NCBI GenBank assembly: GCA_018241265.1
Contig: JAFEEF010000020.1
Span: 1 to 45,384 of the forward strand
Direction of reading: 5' to 3'
Source of the DNA: Pseudomonadota bacterium
GTDB taxonomy: Bacteria; Pseudomonadota; Gammaproteobacteria; Burkholderiales; Burkholderiaceae_C
DNA length: 45,384 bases
The notes beneath the pieces were generated by a model. It did no database searches. It was not told the origin of the DNA and saw only the letters and a list, made by a program, of their open reading frames with translations. The position numbers were made by a program, and so were the translations under genes. Numbering within the stretch: position 1 is the stretch's first letter; every line of letters starts with the position of its first letter. This document shows positions 17,549-27,110 of the stretch, one piece after another.

Positions 17549-17751
17549 GGCTTGTCTCCGTTCAGTTCTTGCGCACACGGGGCTCGTTGTTCCGAGCTCT
17601 GGGAGACAACTCTAGGGGCGGCGCGCGGTGGCCACCATGGCCGGGATGGATAACGGATCCGGCCTTCGACCTTCCACATTGGCCAATGACGCCGAACTGC
17701 GCGGCATCTACCGTTCAGTCCATTCCTAGAACAGATACGGAGACAAGCACC
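17549..17751. promoter_or_regulatory. Divergent BMC promoter region with two perfect palindromes
   Basis: This 203-base gap separates the two divergent BMC operons. It contains a perfect 12-base palindrome CATTGGCCAATG at 17677-17688 and a perfect 10-base palindrome GGTGGCCACC at 17627-17636, with centres 51 bases apart. Both share the core TGGCCA. They are candidate operators for the GAF/PucR-type regulator encoded at 23932. I could not define -35/-10 elements with confidence. Confidence 0.5.
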
Positions 17752-18063
17752 ATGCAGCTGGCTCGCGTGCGCGGCAACGTGGTCGCATCGATCAAGGCCG
17801 CTGGTCTGGCATCGCACAAGCTGCTGGTGCTCGAGCCCGTGCGGGCCTCGGCACCGCAGGACGACGTCGACAGCGTCGAACCTTCCTGCACCTACGTCGC
17901 GATCGACCTGGCTGGCGCCGGCGTCGGCGAGATCGTCCTGGTCACCTTGGGCAGCGCCGCACGCGTCGACGCGGACGGACAGAACGCGCCCACCGACGCC
18001 GCCGTCATCGCGATCGTCGATTCGGTCCAGTTCGACGGCGAAACCACTTTTCAGAAGCGCTAG
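17752..18063 (+). CDS. BMC-P pentameric vertex protein (EutN/CcmL family)
   Basis: A 103-residue protein of the EutN/CcmL family that caps the twelve vertices of a microcompartment. Diagnostic features are MQLARVRGNVVASIKAAGL at the start, the middle YVAIDLAGAGVGEIVLVTLGSAAR, and the end DAAVIAIVDSVQFDG. It is the only BMC-P in the window and the first gene of the plus operon. ATG at 17752 follows a GGAG site. The frame is open for about 180 bases upstream, but that part is not conserved-looking. Confidence 0.96.
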   Translation: MQLARVRGNVVASIKAAGLASHKLLVLEPVRASAPQDDVDSVEPSCTYVAIDLAGAGVGEIVLVTLGSAARVDADGQNAPTDAAVIAIVDSVQFDGETTFQKR

Positions 18064-18088
18064 GCCGCTGGCGCATTTTCAACCCCCG

Positions 18089-18094
18089 AAGGAG
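18089..18094 (+). promoter_or_regulatory. Strong ribosome-binding site of BMC-H (copy 2)
   Basis: GAAGGAGATACC lies just before the ATG at 18103, with AAGGAG eight bases from the start. It is stronger than most sites in the window, in keeping with the high copy number expected of the main shell tile. Confidence 0.7.
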
Positions 18095-18102
18095 ATACCG
18101 AA

Positions 18103-18420
18103 ATGGCAACCAACCCCACCACGGCCGGCACGGTCGACGACGGCCCGCGCGGCGCGCTCGGGCTGATCGAGACCAAGGGTCTGGTCGGCGCGATCGAGGC
18201 CGCCGACGCGATGGTCAAGGCGGCCAACGTGCGGCTGGTCGGGCGCGAGCAGATCGGCGGCGGCCTCGTCACCGTGATGGTGCGCGGCGACGTCGGCGCG
18301 GTGAAGGCCGCGACCGATGCCGGCGCGGCCGCTGCCGGGAAGATCGGCGAGATCGTCTCGGTGCACGTGATTCCGCGTCCGCACGAAGACGTCGAAGGCA
18401 TCCTGCCCAAGCCGCGTTGA
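18103..18420 (+). CDS. BMC-H hexameric shell protein (copy 2)
   Basis: A 105-residue BMC-H protein. It has [28 protein letters not shown], the pore loop QIGGGLVT and [19 protein letters not shown], and ends [18 protein letters not shown]. About ten extra residues precede the domain. It is closely related to copy 1 at the far end of the minus operon, so the two arose by duplication and probably form mixed or separate hexamers with different pores. The strong ribosome-binding site suggests this is the main tile. Its stop overlaps the start of the small frame that follows (TGATG). Confidence 0.97.
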   Translation: MATNPTTAGTVDDGPRGALGLIETKGLVGAIEAADAMVKAANVRLVGREQIGGGLVTVMVRGDVGAVKAATDAGAAAAGKIGEIVSVHVIPRPHEDVEGILPKPR

Positions 18421-18593
18421 TGCGCGCTGCCGCGATGGCGACGAGCGTTTGCGAAAGGGCGCGCGATGGCCTGCGCACCCCGTGGGCGATCCGGCACTGC
18501 CACGACCACGAGCTCGAGGCGATCGTCCGCGGTCCGATCCGCGCAGACGTCGCCCGGCTTCGCGGGTTGCAGCAGCTGACGAGCAGCAGGTGA
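18420..18593 (+). CDS. Small 57-residue protein between shell and aldehyde dehydrogenase genes
   Basis: A 57-codon frame whose ATG overlaps the BMC-H stop (TGATG) and whose stop is four bases before the aldehyde dehydrogenase GTG. That exact fit argues for a real translationally coupled gene. It would encode [18 protein letters not shown], then WAIRHCHDHELEAIVRGPIR and a helical LRGLQQLTSSR end, with clustered His/Cys (HCHDH). I recognise no family. It could instead only serve to carry ribosomes to the next start. Confidence 0.45.
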   Translation: MRAAAMATSVCERARDGLRTPWAIRHCHDHELEAIVRGPIRADVARLRGLQQLTSSR

Positions 18594-18597
18594 CGAC

Positions 18598-19995
18598 GTG
18601 ACCGACTTCAACCTTCCAGATCCGGAACTCGTGGCGATCGGCGAGGCGCGCACCAAGGCGCAGCTCGCCCGCCAAGCCTTCGAGGCCTTCCTGGGCGTGA
18701 CCCAGGAGCAGGCCGACCGAATCGTCGACGCCATGGGCCAGGCTGCCGAGGCGGCCGCGGCGGAACTGGCGCGCCTGGCGGTCGACGAGACCGGCTACGG
18801 CGTCTACGAGCACAAGATCCTCAAGAACCTCTTCAACGCCAAGTTCTGTGCGCACGCGATGAAGAAGATGCGCACGCTGGGCGTGCTGTGGACCGACGAG
18901 GTGGCGCGCGTCACGGCGATCGGCGCGCCGATGGGCGTGATCGCGGCGATCATCCCGGTGACCAACCCCACCTCGACGACGATCTTCAAGTGCCTGGCCG
19001 CGGTCAAGTCGGGCAACGCGATCGTCTGCGCGCCGCACCCGCGGGCGGCGAAGTGCTGCGTGCGCACCGTCGAGATCATGGCCGAGGCGGCGGAGCGCGC
19101 CGGCGCGCCGATCGGCCTGCTGCAGTGCCTGTCCAGCGGCCAGTTGCCCGCCACGCGCGAGCTGATGGCGCACCGCGACACCGCGCTCGTGATGGCCACC
19201 GGCGGCGCCGCGATGGTCCGCGCCGCCTACTCCTCGGGCAAGCCGACGCTGGCCGTCGGCGCCGGCAACGTCCCCGTCTACATCCACCGCTCGGTGGCGG
19301 ACCTGTCCGAGGCGGCGCTGATGGTCGTGACGTCGAAGTCGTTCGACAACGGCACCGCCTGCGTGGCAGAGCAGTCGGTCGTGCTCGACGAGCCGATCGC
19401 CGACGCCGCCGTCAAGGCCTTCGAGCAGCACGGCACCGTGTTCCTCGACGCCGAGCAGCAGCGCCGGCTGGCCGGTCTGCTCTTCATGGGACGCGGGGCG
19501 CTCCATCCGGAGGCCGTCGGTCAGACCGCGATCGAGCTGGCCCGCCGGATCGGCATGACCGTGCCACCCGGGACCAAGGTGCTCGGCGCCGCGCTGGACG
19601 ACGTGGGTCCGCAGACCCCGCTGTCGGCCGAGATCCTCGGGCCCGTGTTGTCGTTCTATCGGACGCGTGATCTGGCCGCGGCGCATCAGCGCTGCAGCGA
19701 GGTGCTCGCCTTCGGCGGCGAGGGCCACACGCTCGGTCTGCACGGCCAGGACGCCGAGATGGTCGCGCGCATGTCGGACCTGCCGGCCTCGCGCATCGTC
19801 GTCAACACGCCGAGCCTGCTCGGCGGCATGGGGTTCAGCGCCGGGACCGACCCGTCGTTCATGCTGGGCACGGGCACCTGGAGCGGCTCGATCGTGTCGG
19901 ACAACGTGACGCCGATGCACCTCATCAACATCAAGCGCGTCGCCCACCAGAACCGCCCCTGGCGCGACATCTACCTGCCGACGATGGGGCTGTAG
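18598..19995 (+). CDS. Acylating (CoA-dependent) aldehyde dehydrogenase, EutE/PduP-like
   Basis: A 465-residue aldehyde dehydrogenase of the CoA-acylating group found in metabolosomes, converting a toxic aldehyde plus CoA and NAD+ to acyl-CoA and NADH. It has GVIAAIIPVTNPTSTTIFK (about residues 113-131), the cofactor loop ATGGAAMVRAA, and the catalytic Cys255 in SFDNGTACVAEQ. The C-terminus matches the normal end of the fold, so any shell-targeting sequence would be the first 45 residues (LVAIGEARTKAQLARQAFEAF). The start is GTG at 18598. This is the signature enzyme of the compartment and says that an aldehyde intermediate is made inside it. Confidence 0.94.
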   Translation: MTDFNLPDPELVAIGEARTKAQLARQAFEAFLGVTQEQADRIVDAMGQAAEAAAAELARLAVDETGYGVYEHKILKNLFNAKFCAHAMKKMRTLGVLWTDEVARVTAIGAPMGVIAAIIPVTNPTSTTIFKCLAAVKSGNAIVCAPHPRAAKCCVRTVEIMAEAAERAGAPIGLLQCLSSGQLPATRELMAHRDTALVMATGGAAMVRAAYSSGKPTLAVGAGNVPVYIHRSVADLSEAALMVVTSKSFDNGTACVAEQSVVLDEPIADAAVKAFEQHGTVFLDAEQQRRLAGLLFMGRGALHPEAVGQTAIELARRIGMTVPPGTKVLGAALDDVGPQTPLSAEILGPVLSFYRTRDLAAAHQRCSEVLAFGGEGHTLGLHGQDAEMVARMSDLPASRIVVNTPSLLGGMGFSAGTDPSFMLGTGTWSGSIVSDNVTPMHLINIKRVAHQNRPWRDIYLPTMGL

Positions 19996-20820
19996 ATGCT
20001 CATGCGAACCCGGACCGACACCGGCTTGGCGCGTGTGCAGCGCTTCCTGCACGGCGCCGCCGCGCGGCTGCGCGAAGCGTCGACGCCGCAGGGTCCGCTG
20101 CGCTTCGGGGTGGACCTGGGCACGGCGACCATCGTGATCGCTGCGGTGGACGCGCAGGGTGAGCCCGTGTACTGGGATTTCATCCGCGCCCAGGTCGTCC
20201 GCGACGGCGTCGTGGTCGACTTTCAGGGCGCGGTTCAGGCGGTACGGCAACTGAAGGCCAGCAGTGAAGCAGCCCTCGGCGTGGCGATCGACGCGGCGGC
20301 GACCGCGCATCCGCCGGCCGTGCCGATCAGCGACTGCCGCGCCTGCGCCTTCGTGCTGCAGCAGGCCGGGATCGACTGCCGCAACCTCGTCGACGAGGTC
20401 ACGGCGGCGAACGCCGTCCTTCAGGTCGAGGACGGTGCCGTGGTGGACGTGGGCGGCGGCTCGACCGGCGTCGGCGTCTTCCGCGGTGGCGAGCTGGCGA
20501 CGCTGAGCGACGTCGCCGGCGGGGGCCATCACCTCGATCTGATCCTCGCCGGCGCGCTGAAGCTTCCGGTCGAGGCCGCCGAGGTCCACAAGCGCGAGCA
20601 CGGCGCAGAGGTCATGCAACTGCTGCGTCCGGGCATCGAGCGCGTCGCCGAGTCGGTCCGGCGCCAATGCGACGGACGAGACCCCGGCACCGTCTATCTG
20701 GCAGGCGGCGCCCTGCAGATCCCCGGCGCCGATGCCGTCATCGCGCGCTATCTCGGCTGGAAGGTCCAGGGCTATGCCCACGCCGAGCTGATCACCCCCT
20801 TCGGAATTGCACTGAGCTGA
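19996..20820 (+). CDS. EutJ-like actin/Hsp70-fold ATPase
   Basis: A 274-residue protein of the EutJ type, an actin/HSP70-fold ATPase found in many microcompartment loci and thought to act as a chaperone or reactivating factor. The phosphate-1 loop FGVDLGTATIVIAAVD is at about residues 37-52, the phosphate-2 loop is VVDVGGGSTGVGVF, and YLAGGALQIPG is the adenosine motif. About 30 residues before the fold form a helix (LARVQRFLHGAAARLREA) that might aid targeting. It starts directly after the aldehyde dehydrogenase stop. A second in-frame ATG lies two codons in. Confidence 0.88.
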   Translation: MLMRTRTDTGLARVQRFLHGAAARLREASTPQGPLRFGVDLGTATIVIAAVDAQGEPVYWDFIRAQVVRDGVVVDFQGAVQAVRQLKASSEAALGVAIDAAATAHPPAVPISDCRACAFVLQQAGIDCRNLVDEVTAANAVLQVEDGAVVDVGGGSTGVGVFRGGELATLSDVAGGGHHLDLILAGALKLPVEAAEVHKREHGAEVMQLLRPGIERVAESVRRQCDGRDPGTVYLAGGALQIPGADAVIARYLGWKVQGYAHAELITPFGIALS

Positions 20821-20823
20821 GCC

Positions 20824-21440
<617 letters not shown>

Positions 21441-21441
<1 letters not shown>

Positions 21442-22724
21442 TGGCCCGCATGCTGACCGCTTCCGACGTCGAAGCCGCCGGGGGCAAGCTGATCCTGGCG
21501 GCAGGCGACCGCCTCACACCGCTGGCACGCGATCGAGCCCGGGAGCTCGGCGTCGTCATCGAAGCCGCGGGGTCGTCATCGGGCGCGGCGCCGACGTCGA
21601 CTGCGGCTCCCGTCGCGAAGGCCCGCGTCGCCACGCCGGCGTCGGCGCCGGTCTCCGCCGCCCGCCCGGCAACGCCGGTCGCGCCCTCCACCGCCTCGGG
21701 GTCCCGGCCGCTGGTGCTGCCTCCCTCGGGAGCCCTGTATCGCCGCAACGCGCTGGGGCCGAGCGGGCCGTCCTCCGGGGCAGCCGACCGGCGGCCCAAG
21801 GCGGGCGTGGTGGGCGCCGGCCACGTCGGCGCCATGACGGCCCTGCGGCTGGCCGAAAGCGATCTTTTCTCGGAGGTGGCGCTCGTCGACGTGGTGCCGG
21901 GCCTGGCGGCCGGGCTCGCGCTGGACATGTGGCATGGCGCCGGCCTGTACGGCTTCTCCACGCGGCTGTCGGGCAGCGACGACCTCGCGGCACTGGCCGG
22001 TGCCGAGTACATCGTCATCACCGCCGGCAAGCCGCGCCAGCCGGGCATGAGCCGGACCGACCTGACGGCGGTCAATGCGGAGATCATGACGTCGGTGTGC
22101 CGCGGCATCCGCACGCACGCGCCGAACTCGACGCTCGTCATCGTGAGCAATCCGCTCGAGGAGATGACGCACCTGGCCGCGCAGCAGACCGGCTTCCCGG
22201 AAGAGCGCGTGCTCGGCATGGCGGGGGTGCTGGACTCGGCGCGCTTCTGCGCGCTCGTGGGCCTGACGGGCAAGGCGCGACCGCAAGAGGTCCGTGCCGT
22301 TGCCCTTGGCAGTCACGGCCCCGAGATGGTGATCCCGCTCAGCCTAGCCTTCGTCGGCGACCGGCCGATCGAATCGATGTTCGACGCCGAGACGCTCGAG
22401 GGCATCGTCGAGCGCGCGCGGGAGTCGGGCGGCGAGGTCGTCAAGTTGCTGCAGAAGGGCAGTGCCTACTTCTCGCCCGCCGAATCGGCGGTGACGATGG
22501 TGCGCGCCATGGTGCGCGACAGCGGCGAGGTCATCGCTGCGTGCGTGCGCTCGCGCGGCGCCTACGGCGCAGTGGACACGCGCGTGGGCCTGCCCGTGCG
22601 GCTGCACCGTCGCGGCCTCAAGGAGATCGTGCCGCTGGCGCTGCGCCCGGAGGAGCAGCAGGCGCTGCAGGAGGCGGCCGCGCGCATCGCGGCCCGGATC
22701 GCCGAGCTCCCGGCCTCTCGTTGA
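21441..22724 (+). CDS. Malate/lactate-dehydrogenase-family enzyme with BMC-type N-terminal extension
   Basis: A 427-residue protein. Residues 1-42 (LTASDVEAAGGKLILAAGDRLTPLARDRARELGV) match the short motif that heads several microcompartment proteins. Residues 43-118 are an Ala/Pro/Ser linker. Residues 119-427 form an LDH/MDH fold with GAGHVG (125-130), Asp150 for NAD, the malate-type loop PRQPGMSR (Arg199, Arg205), Asn237, Asp265/Arg268 and catalytic His292. NPLE replaces the usual NPVD/NPLD. An extra targeting segment on a core-metabolism enzyme argues for lumenal cargo that recycles NADH/NAD+ or oxidises a 2-hydroxy compound. A normal TCA role is unlikely. Confidence 0.9.
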
Positions 22725-22859
22725 TTCACTCCCCGCGCCCGGCGATCGCATCAACCTGCGCCTGCTGCAGGCGTTCCGAGGCCGCTGCCGGGCCACAATG
22801 AGTCCCGGCGTTCTCGAAACACCGGGGCCCGCACGAACACCGCGTCGACCACTATTTCC

Positions 22860-23897
22860 ATGCGAGCCGTCGTCTACGAGAGTCCCGGGCACGTCGAAGT
22901 CACCGACGTCCCCGAGCCGCACATTGCCGAGTCGACCGATGCCATCGTGAAGGTCACGCATGCCGGCATCTGCGGCACCGACCTGCACGTCGTGAAGGGC
23001 GACTTCCCCGGGATCATGCCCGGCGCGGTGGTTGGACACGAGTTCGTCGGCGAGATCGTGGAAGTGGGTCGCGCCGTGCGTCGGATCCGGCTGGGCGACA
23101 AGGTGATGTCGTCCGACTTCACCGCCTGCGGCCAGTGCCGCTGGTGCGACCGCTCCGAACACTGGCAATGTACCGAGCGCGCGTTCTTCGGTACCGGCAC
23201 GGCGTTCGGTCCCAGCCTTTCGGGCGCGCAGGCAGAGTACGTCCGGGTACCGTTTGCCGACCGGACGCTGGGCCAGTTGCCGGAGAACTGCACGCCGGAA
23301 GCCGCCTTGCTGATGGGCGACAACCTGGCCACGGGCTGGGTCGCGGTCGAGCGCGCCGGCACCGAAGCAGGGGACTGCGTCGTGGTCATCGGCGGCGGTG
23401 CCGTCGGCCAGCTTGCCGCGCTGTCGGCGCAGGCCGCCGGCGCAGGGATCGTCGTGCTGGTCGAGCCCAACGAGACGCGCAGGGCCTTCGCGACGGCACA
23501 GGGATCCGTCGCCGTGCACCCGAACGAGGCTGCCGCGCTGGTGCGCAAGCTGACGGATGGGGACGGCGCGGAGGTCGTCGTCGAGGCGGTCGGCGGCAAC
23601 GGCCCGCTCGACTTCGCGATGTCCTTGGCACGTGCGCGCGGACGGGTCGTGTCCGTCGGGGCGCACGTGGCCGAGAGCTGGGCGTTTCCGGTCGGCCGCG
23701 CCTTCAAGGACGAGATGACGCTCAGCTTTGCGATCGGCGACAGCATACGGCTGCGTCGCAAGCTGCTGCGGCTGGTCACCAGCGGAGCCTTCGATCCGAC
23801 GGTGGTGGTGGACGCCCGTGGCCGCCTGGCCGATGCGCCGGGCCTGTACGAACTGCTCGCCAAGCAGCAGCGCCTGAAGGCAGTGATGACTTCATGA
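22860..23897 (+). CDS. Zinc-dependent alcohol dehydrogenase (MDR family)
   Basis: A 345-residue medium-chain dehydrogenase. Catalytic-zinc residues are in CGTDLH and GHEFVGEIVEVG, the structural-zinc cysteines in CGQCRWCDRSEHWQC, and the NAD(P) motif in VVIGGGAVGQLAAL. It oxidises an alcohol or reduces an aldehyde or ketone. It follows the shell operon after 135 bases with no obvious terminator, so it may be cotranscribed or have its own promoter in 22725-22859. No targeting extension is visible. In the compartment scheme it would either produce the aldehyde or regenerate NAD+ by making alcohol. Confidence 0.91.
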   Translation: MRAVVYESPGHVEVTDVPEPHIAESTDAIVKVTHAGICGTDLHVVKGDFPGIMPGAVVGHEFVGEIVEVGRAVRRIRLGDKVMSSDFTACGQCRWCDRSEHWQCTERAFFGTGTAFGPSLSGAQAEYVRVPFADRTLGQLPENCTPEAALLMGDNLATGWVAVERAGTEAGDCVVVIGGGAVGQLAALSAQAAGAGIVVLVEPNETRRAFATAQGSVAVHPNEAAALVRKLTDGDGAEVVVEAVGGNGPLDFAMSLARARGRVVSVGAHVAESWAFPVGRAFKDEMTLSFAIGDSIRLRRKLLRLVTSGAFDPTVVVDARGRLADAPGLYELLAKQQRLKAVMTS

Positions 23898-23931
23898 TCC
23901 GGCGTGCACTCGACGGCGCAGACTCGGGGGC

Positions 23932-26127
23932 ATGGGAAGTCGATACACCTCCGAGCCCACGCCGATGACAGGCGCGCTGACGGCCGTTCTGGAGCCGATC
24001 GCGACAGCCGCGGCCCGTGGGCAGTACGACCTTCTGCTTGCGGAGGCTGAACGGGCTGTCGTCGAGTTGGTACCCGCCGCTCGTGGGCGCGTCGTTCTTC
24101 GCACCGCCGGCGGCTGGTATGCCCCCTCGACGCTCGAGCACGGAGGCGACGCACCGGCCCTGGACCTTCCCGGCGGACTCGAGCTGCAAGAAGCGCCGCT
24201 GCGGGTTGAAGCGGGCGTGTTCGTCCCCGTTGCGCCCGGCGCGCTCGCCCTGCTGGTCGAGGGCGACCCTGCAACGATCGAACGTTCCGAGTCGCTCGGC
24301 GTGTTCTGCAAGTTCTTCGCGCTTGCGCTGCAGACCTGCGAGCGTCAGCGGATTGCCGTCCAGAACCTCGATGAAGTGCAAGCGCTGCAGCGGGTCGCCA
24401 CGCGCATGCTCAAGAGCCACGACCTCAGTGAGATCCTGCTGCTCATCACGCAGGAGGCCAAGCAACTGCTTTCGGCGGACATCTGCGGCGTCCTGCTGCG
24501 CGACGACGACAAGATCGTCATGCGCCGCTGCGTCGGCAACCGCTCCCCGGAAACGGCAAACCTGCAGATGGGACCCGGGCAGGGGCTGGCAGGGCTGGTC
24601 CTGGAGCACCGCAAGCCGGCTTCAGTGGAGGACTATGTCACCAGCGAGTCGATCAGCCGCGACTTCTTCCACCTCGCCGAGGCCGAGCTCGTTCGCTCGG
24701 CGTTGGCGGCCCCGCTGCTCGGACGCGAAGACATCATCGGCGTGCTGGAAGTCTGGCGCCGCCGACCTTCGACATTCACAGCCCAGGATACGACCCGGCT
24801 GACGGCGCTGGCGAACCTGACATCCATCGCCATCGAGAACGCAGAGCTCTACGCCGGGCAACGCCGCATGGTCGAGGAGCTGGGGCGGGCGCACGAGGCG
24901 CTCAACCAGCGCTACGACGTCGTGCGCAGTGTCTCTAGCCTCACGCAGACGCTGATGCTGCTGTTGCTCCAAGGCGCCGGTTTGAACGCCATCGTGTCGA
25001 CGGCGGCCACGACCTTGAAGACGGATGTCGCCGTCATCGACCGAGACGGCACGCTCATGGCGTGGAGCGGCAGTGACCTCGCGCACGGCCTGGTCGCTGC
25101 CGCGGCCACTGCCGTCATCGCGCAAGGCGTCGCCACCGCGGGGTTGTCGATAACTCGGGACGCCTTGTCCTGGCGCGCCCAACCGATCTTCGTCGAGGGC
25201 GAGGCGGTGGCCTGGATCCTCGGTACGCTCGACGACGGGCAGCGCTCGGAGCTCATAGAGCTGACGCTTACGCAAGTCGCAGCCATCGCCGCCTTGCAGC
25301 GTCTGGAACAGCGATCGGCGAGCCGCGCCAGGTCCGAATCGATCGACGCGACGGTGTGGGACTTGTTGCGTGCGGACGAGACGGCCCGGGCGGCGGCTAT
25401 CGACCGTGCTGCCGATCTCAAGCTGGACCTGGAAGGCCCGATGCGGCTTTACCTGTGCGAGCTCGGCGCCACGGTGCCGGGATCGGCGGAGAGCTCGGGC
25501 TCCATCCTTCGGCAGAAGATCACGCGGGCCGTGCAGACCATCCGCGGCGAGAAGACGCGCGCCATCGCTTTGCAGGGCATGTCGATCGCCGTGCTGGGTT
25601 CCGACCAGGCGCTCGACGACGCCGAACGGTTTTCGAGGAGCCTGGCGGACGCTATCGGCGACGGTCTGAATGGGCGCCACGTCGTCGTGGGCGGGAGCAG
25701 CCGCTGCCACGTTCCTCGCGCTCTGGCGATCGCTTACCGCGAGGCGCAGATCGCGCTCGATGTCGCGCGACAGATGGGCAAGACCGCCTCGGTCGTGTAC
25801 GACCGTGCCGGCGTGGTGGGCATGCTGTTGAGTCTGCGTCACGAAGTTGGCATGCGGCGCTTCCTCGAGCTGAACCTCGGCGAACTGCTCAACGAGGAAG
25901 CAAAGCAACGCGATCTGTTCCTCCAGACACTGCGGGTCTACTTCGACGTCAACTGTTCCCACGAGGCGGCGTCCCAGAAGCTGGGCGTGCATCGAAAGAC
26001 GATTGCTCACCGTCTTGGGCGCATCTCGGAGCTCACGGGCCTGGACCTCAGCACCCACGACGACAGGCTCGTCGCCGACCTGTCGCTGTACGTCTACAAG
26101 ATGCTGTCCGATCGGGGGGATCGCTGA
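23932..26127 (+). CDS. GAF-domain PucR/CdaR-type transcriptional regulator
   Basis: A 731-residue regulator. Residues about 35-137 look like a degenerate GAF domain. Residues 165-303 are a clear GAF domain (LLLITQEAKQLLSADICGVLL through LANLTSIAIENAELY). The region around 440-640 resembles the CdaR GGDEF-like domain. The last 60 residues are the PucR-type helix-turn-helix (CSHEAASQKLGVHRKTIAHRLGRI). Such proteins usually activate catabolic operons when a small molecule binds the GAF domain. It lies 34 bases after the alcohol dehydrogenase and ends the cluster, so it is the best candidate for BMC control through the 17627-17688 palindromes. An alternative start is ATG at 23965. Confidence 0.9.
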   Translation: MGSRYTSEPTPMTGALTAVLEPIATAAARGQYDLLLAEAERAVVELVPAARGRVVLRTAGGWYAPSTLEHGGDAPALDLPGGLELQEAPLRVEAGVFVPVAPGALALLVEGDPATIERSESLGVFCKFFALALQTCERQRIAVQNLDEVQALQRVATRMLKSHDLSEILLLITQEAKQLLSADICGVLLRDDDKIVMRRCVGNRSPETANLQMGPGQGLAGLVLEHRKPASVEDYVTSESISRDFFHLAEAELVRSALAAPLLGREDIIGVLEVWRRRPSTFTAQDTTRLTALANLTSIAIENAELYAGQRRMVEELGRAHEALNQRYDVVRSVSSLTQTLMLLLLQGAGLNAIVSTAATTLKTDVAVIDRDGTLMAWSGSDLAHGLVAAAATAVIAQGVATAGLSITRDALSWRAQPIFVEGEAVAWILGTLDDGQRSELIELTLTQVAAIAALQRLEQRSASRARSESIDATVWDLLRADETARAAAIDRAADLKLDLEGPMRLYLCELGATVPGSAESSGSILRQKITRAVQTIRGEKTRAIALQGMSIAVLGSDQALDDAERFSRSLADAIGDGLNGRHVVVGGSSRCHVPRALAIAYREAQIALDVARQMGKTASVVYDRAGVVGMLLSLRHEVGMRRFLELNLGELLNEEAKQRDLFLQTLRVYFDVNCSHEAASQKLGVHRKTIAHRLGRISELTGLDLSTHDDRLVADLSLYVYKMLSDRGDR

Positions 26128-26293
26128 GCGGTGAGGAACCCCGGGTCCGCTCAGCGTCGCATCCTCCGAATGCGCGGTCACTTTGAACTTCACTGCTGGA
26201 ATTGGCGGAGGACCGTCCGGCCGTCCATGACCGCCTGGAGCGGGTCGATGTCGCACGCTGATCCTGCCGCGCCGGTCGCGTCCATCCCGGGCG

Positions 26294-26315
26294 GCGCCGG
26301 TCTCGTCGCCGGCGC
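26294..26315 (-). terminator. GC-rich hairpin after the sugar-locus SDR (weak)
   Basis: A perfect 7-base stem GCGCCGG/CCGGCGC with an 8-base loop lies five bases beyond the SDR stop, in the 192-base gap between two convergent genes. There is no T-tract, so intrinsic termination is uncertain. Confidence 0.3.
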
Positions 26316-26319
26316 TGCG

Positions 26320-27081
26320 TCAGGTCCAGCCGCCGTCGACCACGTAGTTCTGCGCGGTGCACATGCTGCTGTCGTCGGCGGCCAGGAACAGCGCCATGCG
26401 CGCGATGTGCTCGGGCAGCAGCGGCTGGTTGATGCACTGGCCGCGCGCGATGTCGGCGCGCCCGGCATCGTCGAGCCACAGCCGCACCTGGCGCTCGGTC
26501 ATCACCCAGCCGGGGACGATCGTGTTGACGCGGATGTTCAGGGGCCCGAGGTCGCGCGCGAGGCTGCGCGTCAAGCCCTGCACGGCCGACTTGGCGGTGG
26601 TGTAGACCGGCATCCCGCCTTGCTTGAGCATCCAGCTCACCGAGCCGAAGTTGACGATCGATCCGCCGCCGGCATCGCGCATGTCGCCGATGAGCGCCTG
26701 GGCGATGAAGAACTGGTGCTTCAGGTTGACCGCGATGCCCGCGTCCCAGCTCTCGGGCGTGGTCGCGGCGATCGTGTGGCGCTGGTCGTTCGCGGCGTTG
26801 TTGAGCAGGGCGCGGAACGGGCCGCAGCGCACGCGCAGCGCGTCGATCGCCTGCATGGTCGCCGACAGGTCGGTGAGGTCCGCCTTGACGAACGCCGGCG
26901 CGTGACGCGATCCGGCCAGCTTGTCGCGCAGCGCGGCGGCCGCCGCGTCGTCGATGTCGATGAAGCCGACGTTCGAGCCTTGCGCCGCGAAGTGCTCGAC
27001 GAGGCTGGCGCCGATGCCGGTCGCGCCGCCGGTGATCAGCACGGCGCGATCGGTCAGGCTCGGGTAGGTGGCGGTGTGCAT
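26320..27081 (-). CDS. Short-chain dehydrogenase, probable sugar dehydrogenase
   Basis: A 253-residue classical SDR with TGGATGIG (about residues 17-24), FIDID for NAD specificity, NNAAN in place of NNAG, a Ser in FGSVSW and YTTAK. The end (NYVVDGGWT) is typical of galactose/xylose-type SDR dehydrogenases. It is the last gene of the sugar transport operon, 29 bases after the GH5 gene, so it probably oxidises the monosaccharide that transport and hydrolysis release. The sugar is not known. Confidence 0.88.
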   Translation of the reverse strand: MHTATYPSLTDRAVLITGGATGIGASLVEHFAAQGSNVGFIDIDDAAAAALRDKLAGSRHAPAFVKADLTDLSATMQAIDALRVRCGPFRALLNNAANDQRHTIAATTPESWDAGIAVNLKHQFFIAQALIGDMRDAGGGSIVNFGSVSWMLKQGGMPVYTTAKSAVQGLTRSLARDLGPLNIRVNTIVPGWVMTERQVRLWLDDAGRADIARGQCINQPLLPEHIARMALFLAADDSSMCTAQNYVVDGGWT

Positions 27082-27110
27082 GGGTTGGTTCGTTCTGGAG
27101 CAGGAGGGGT

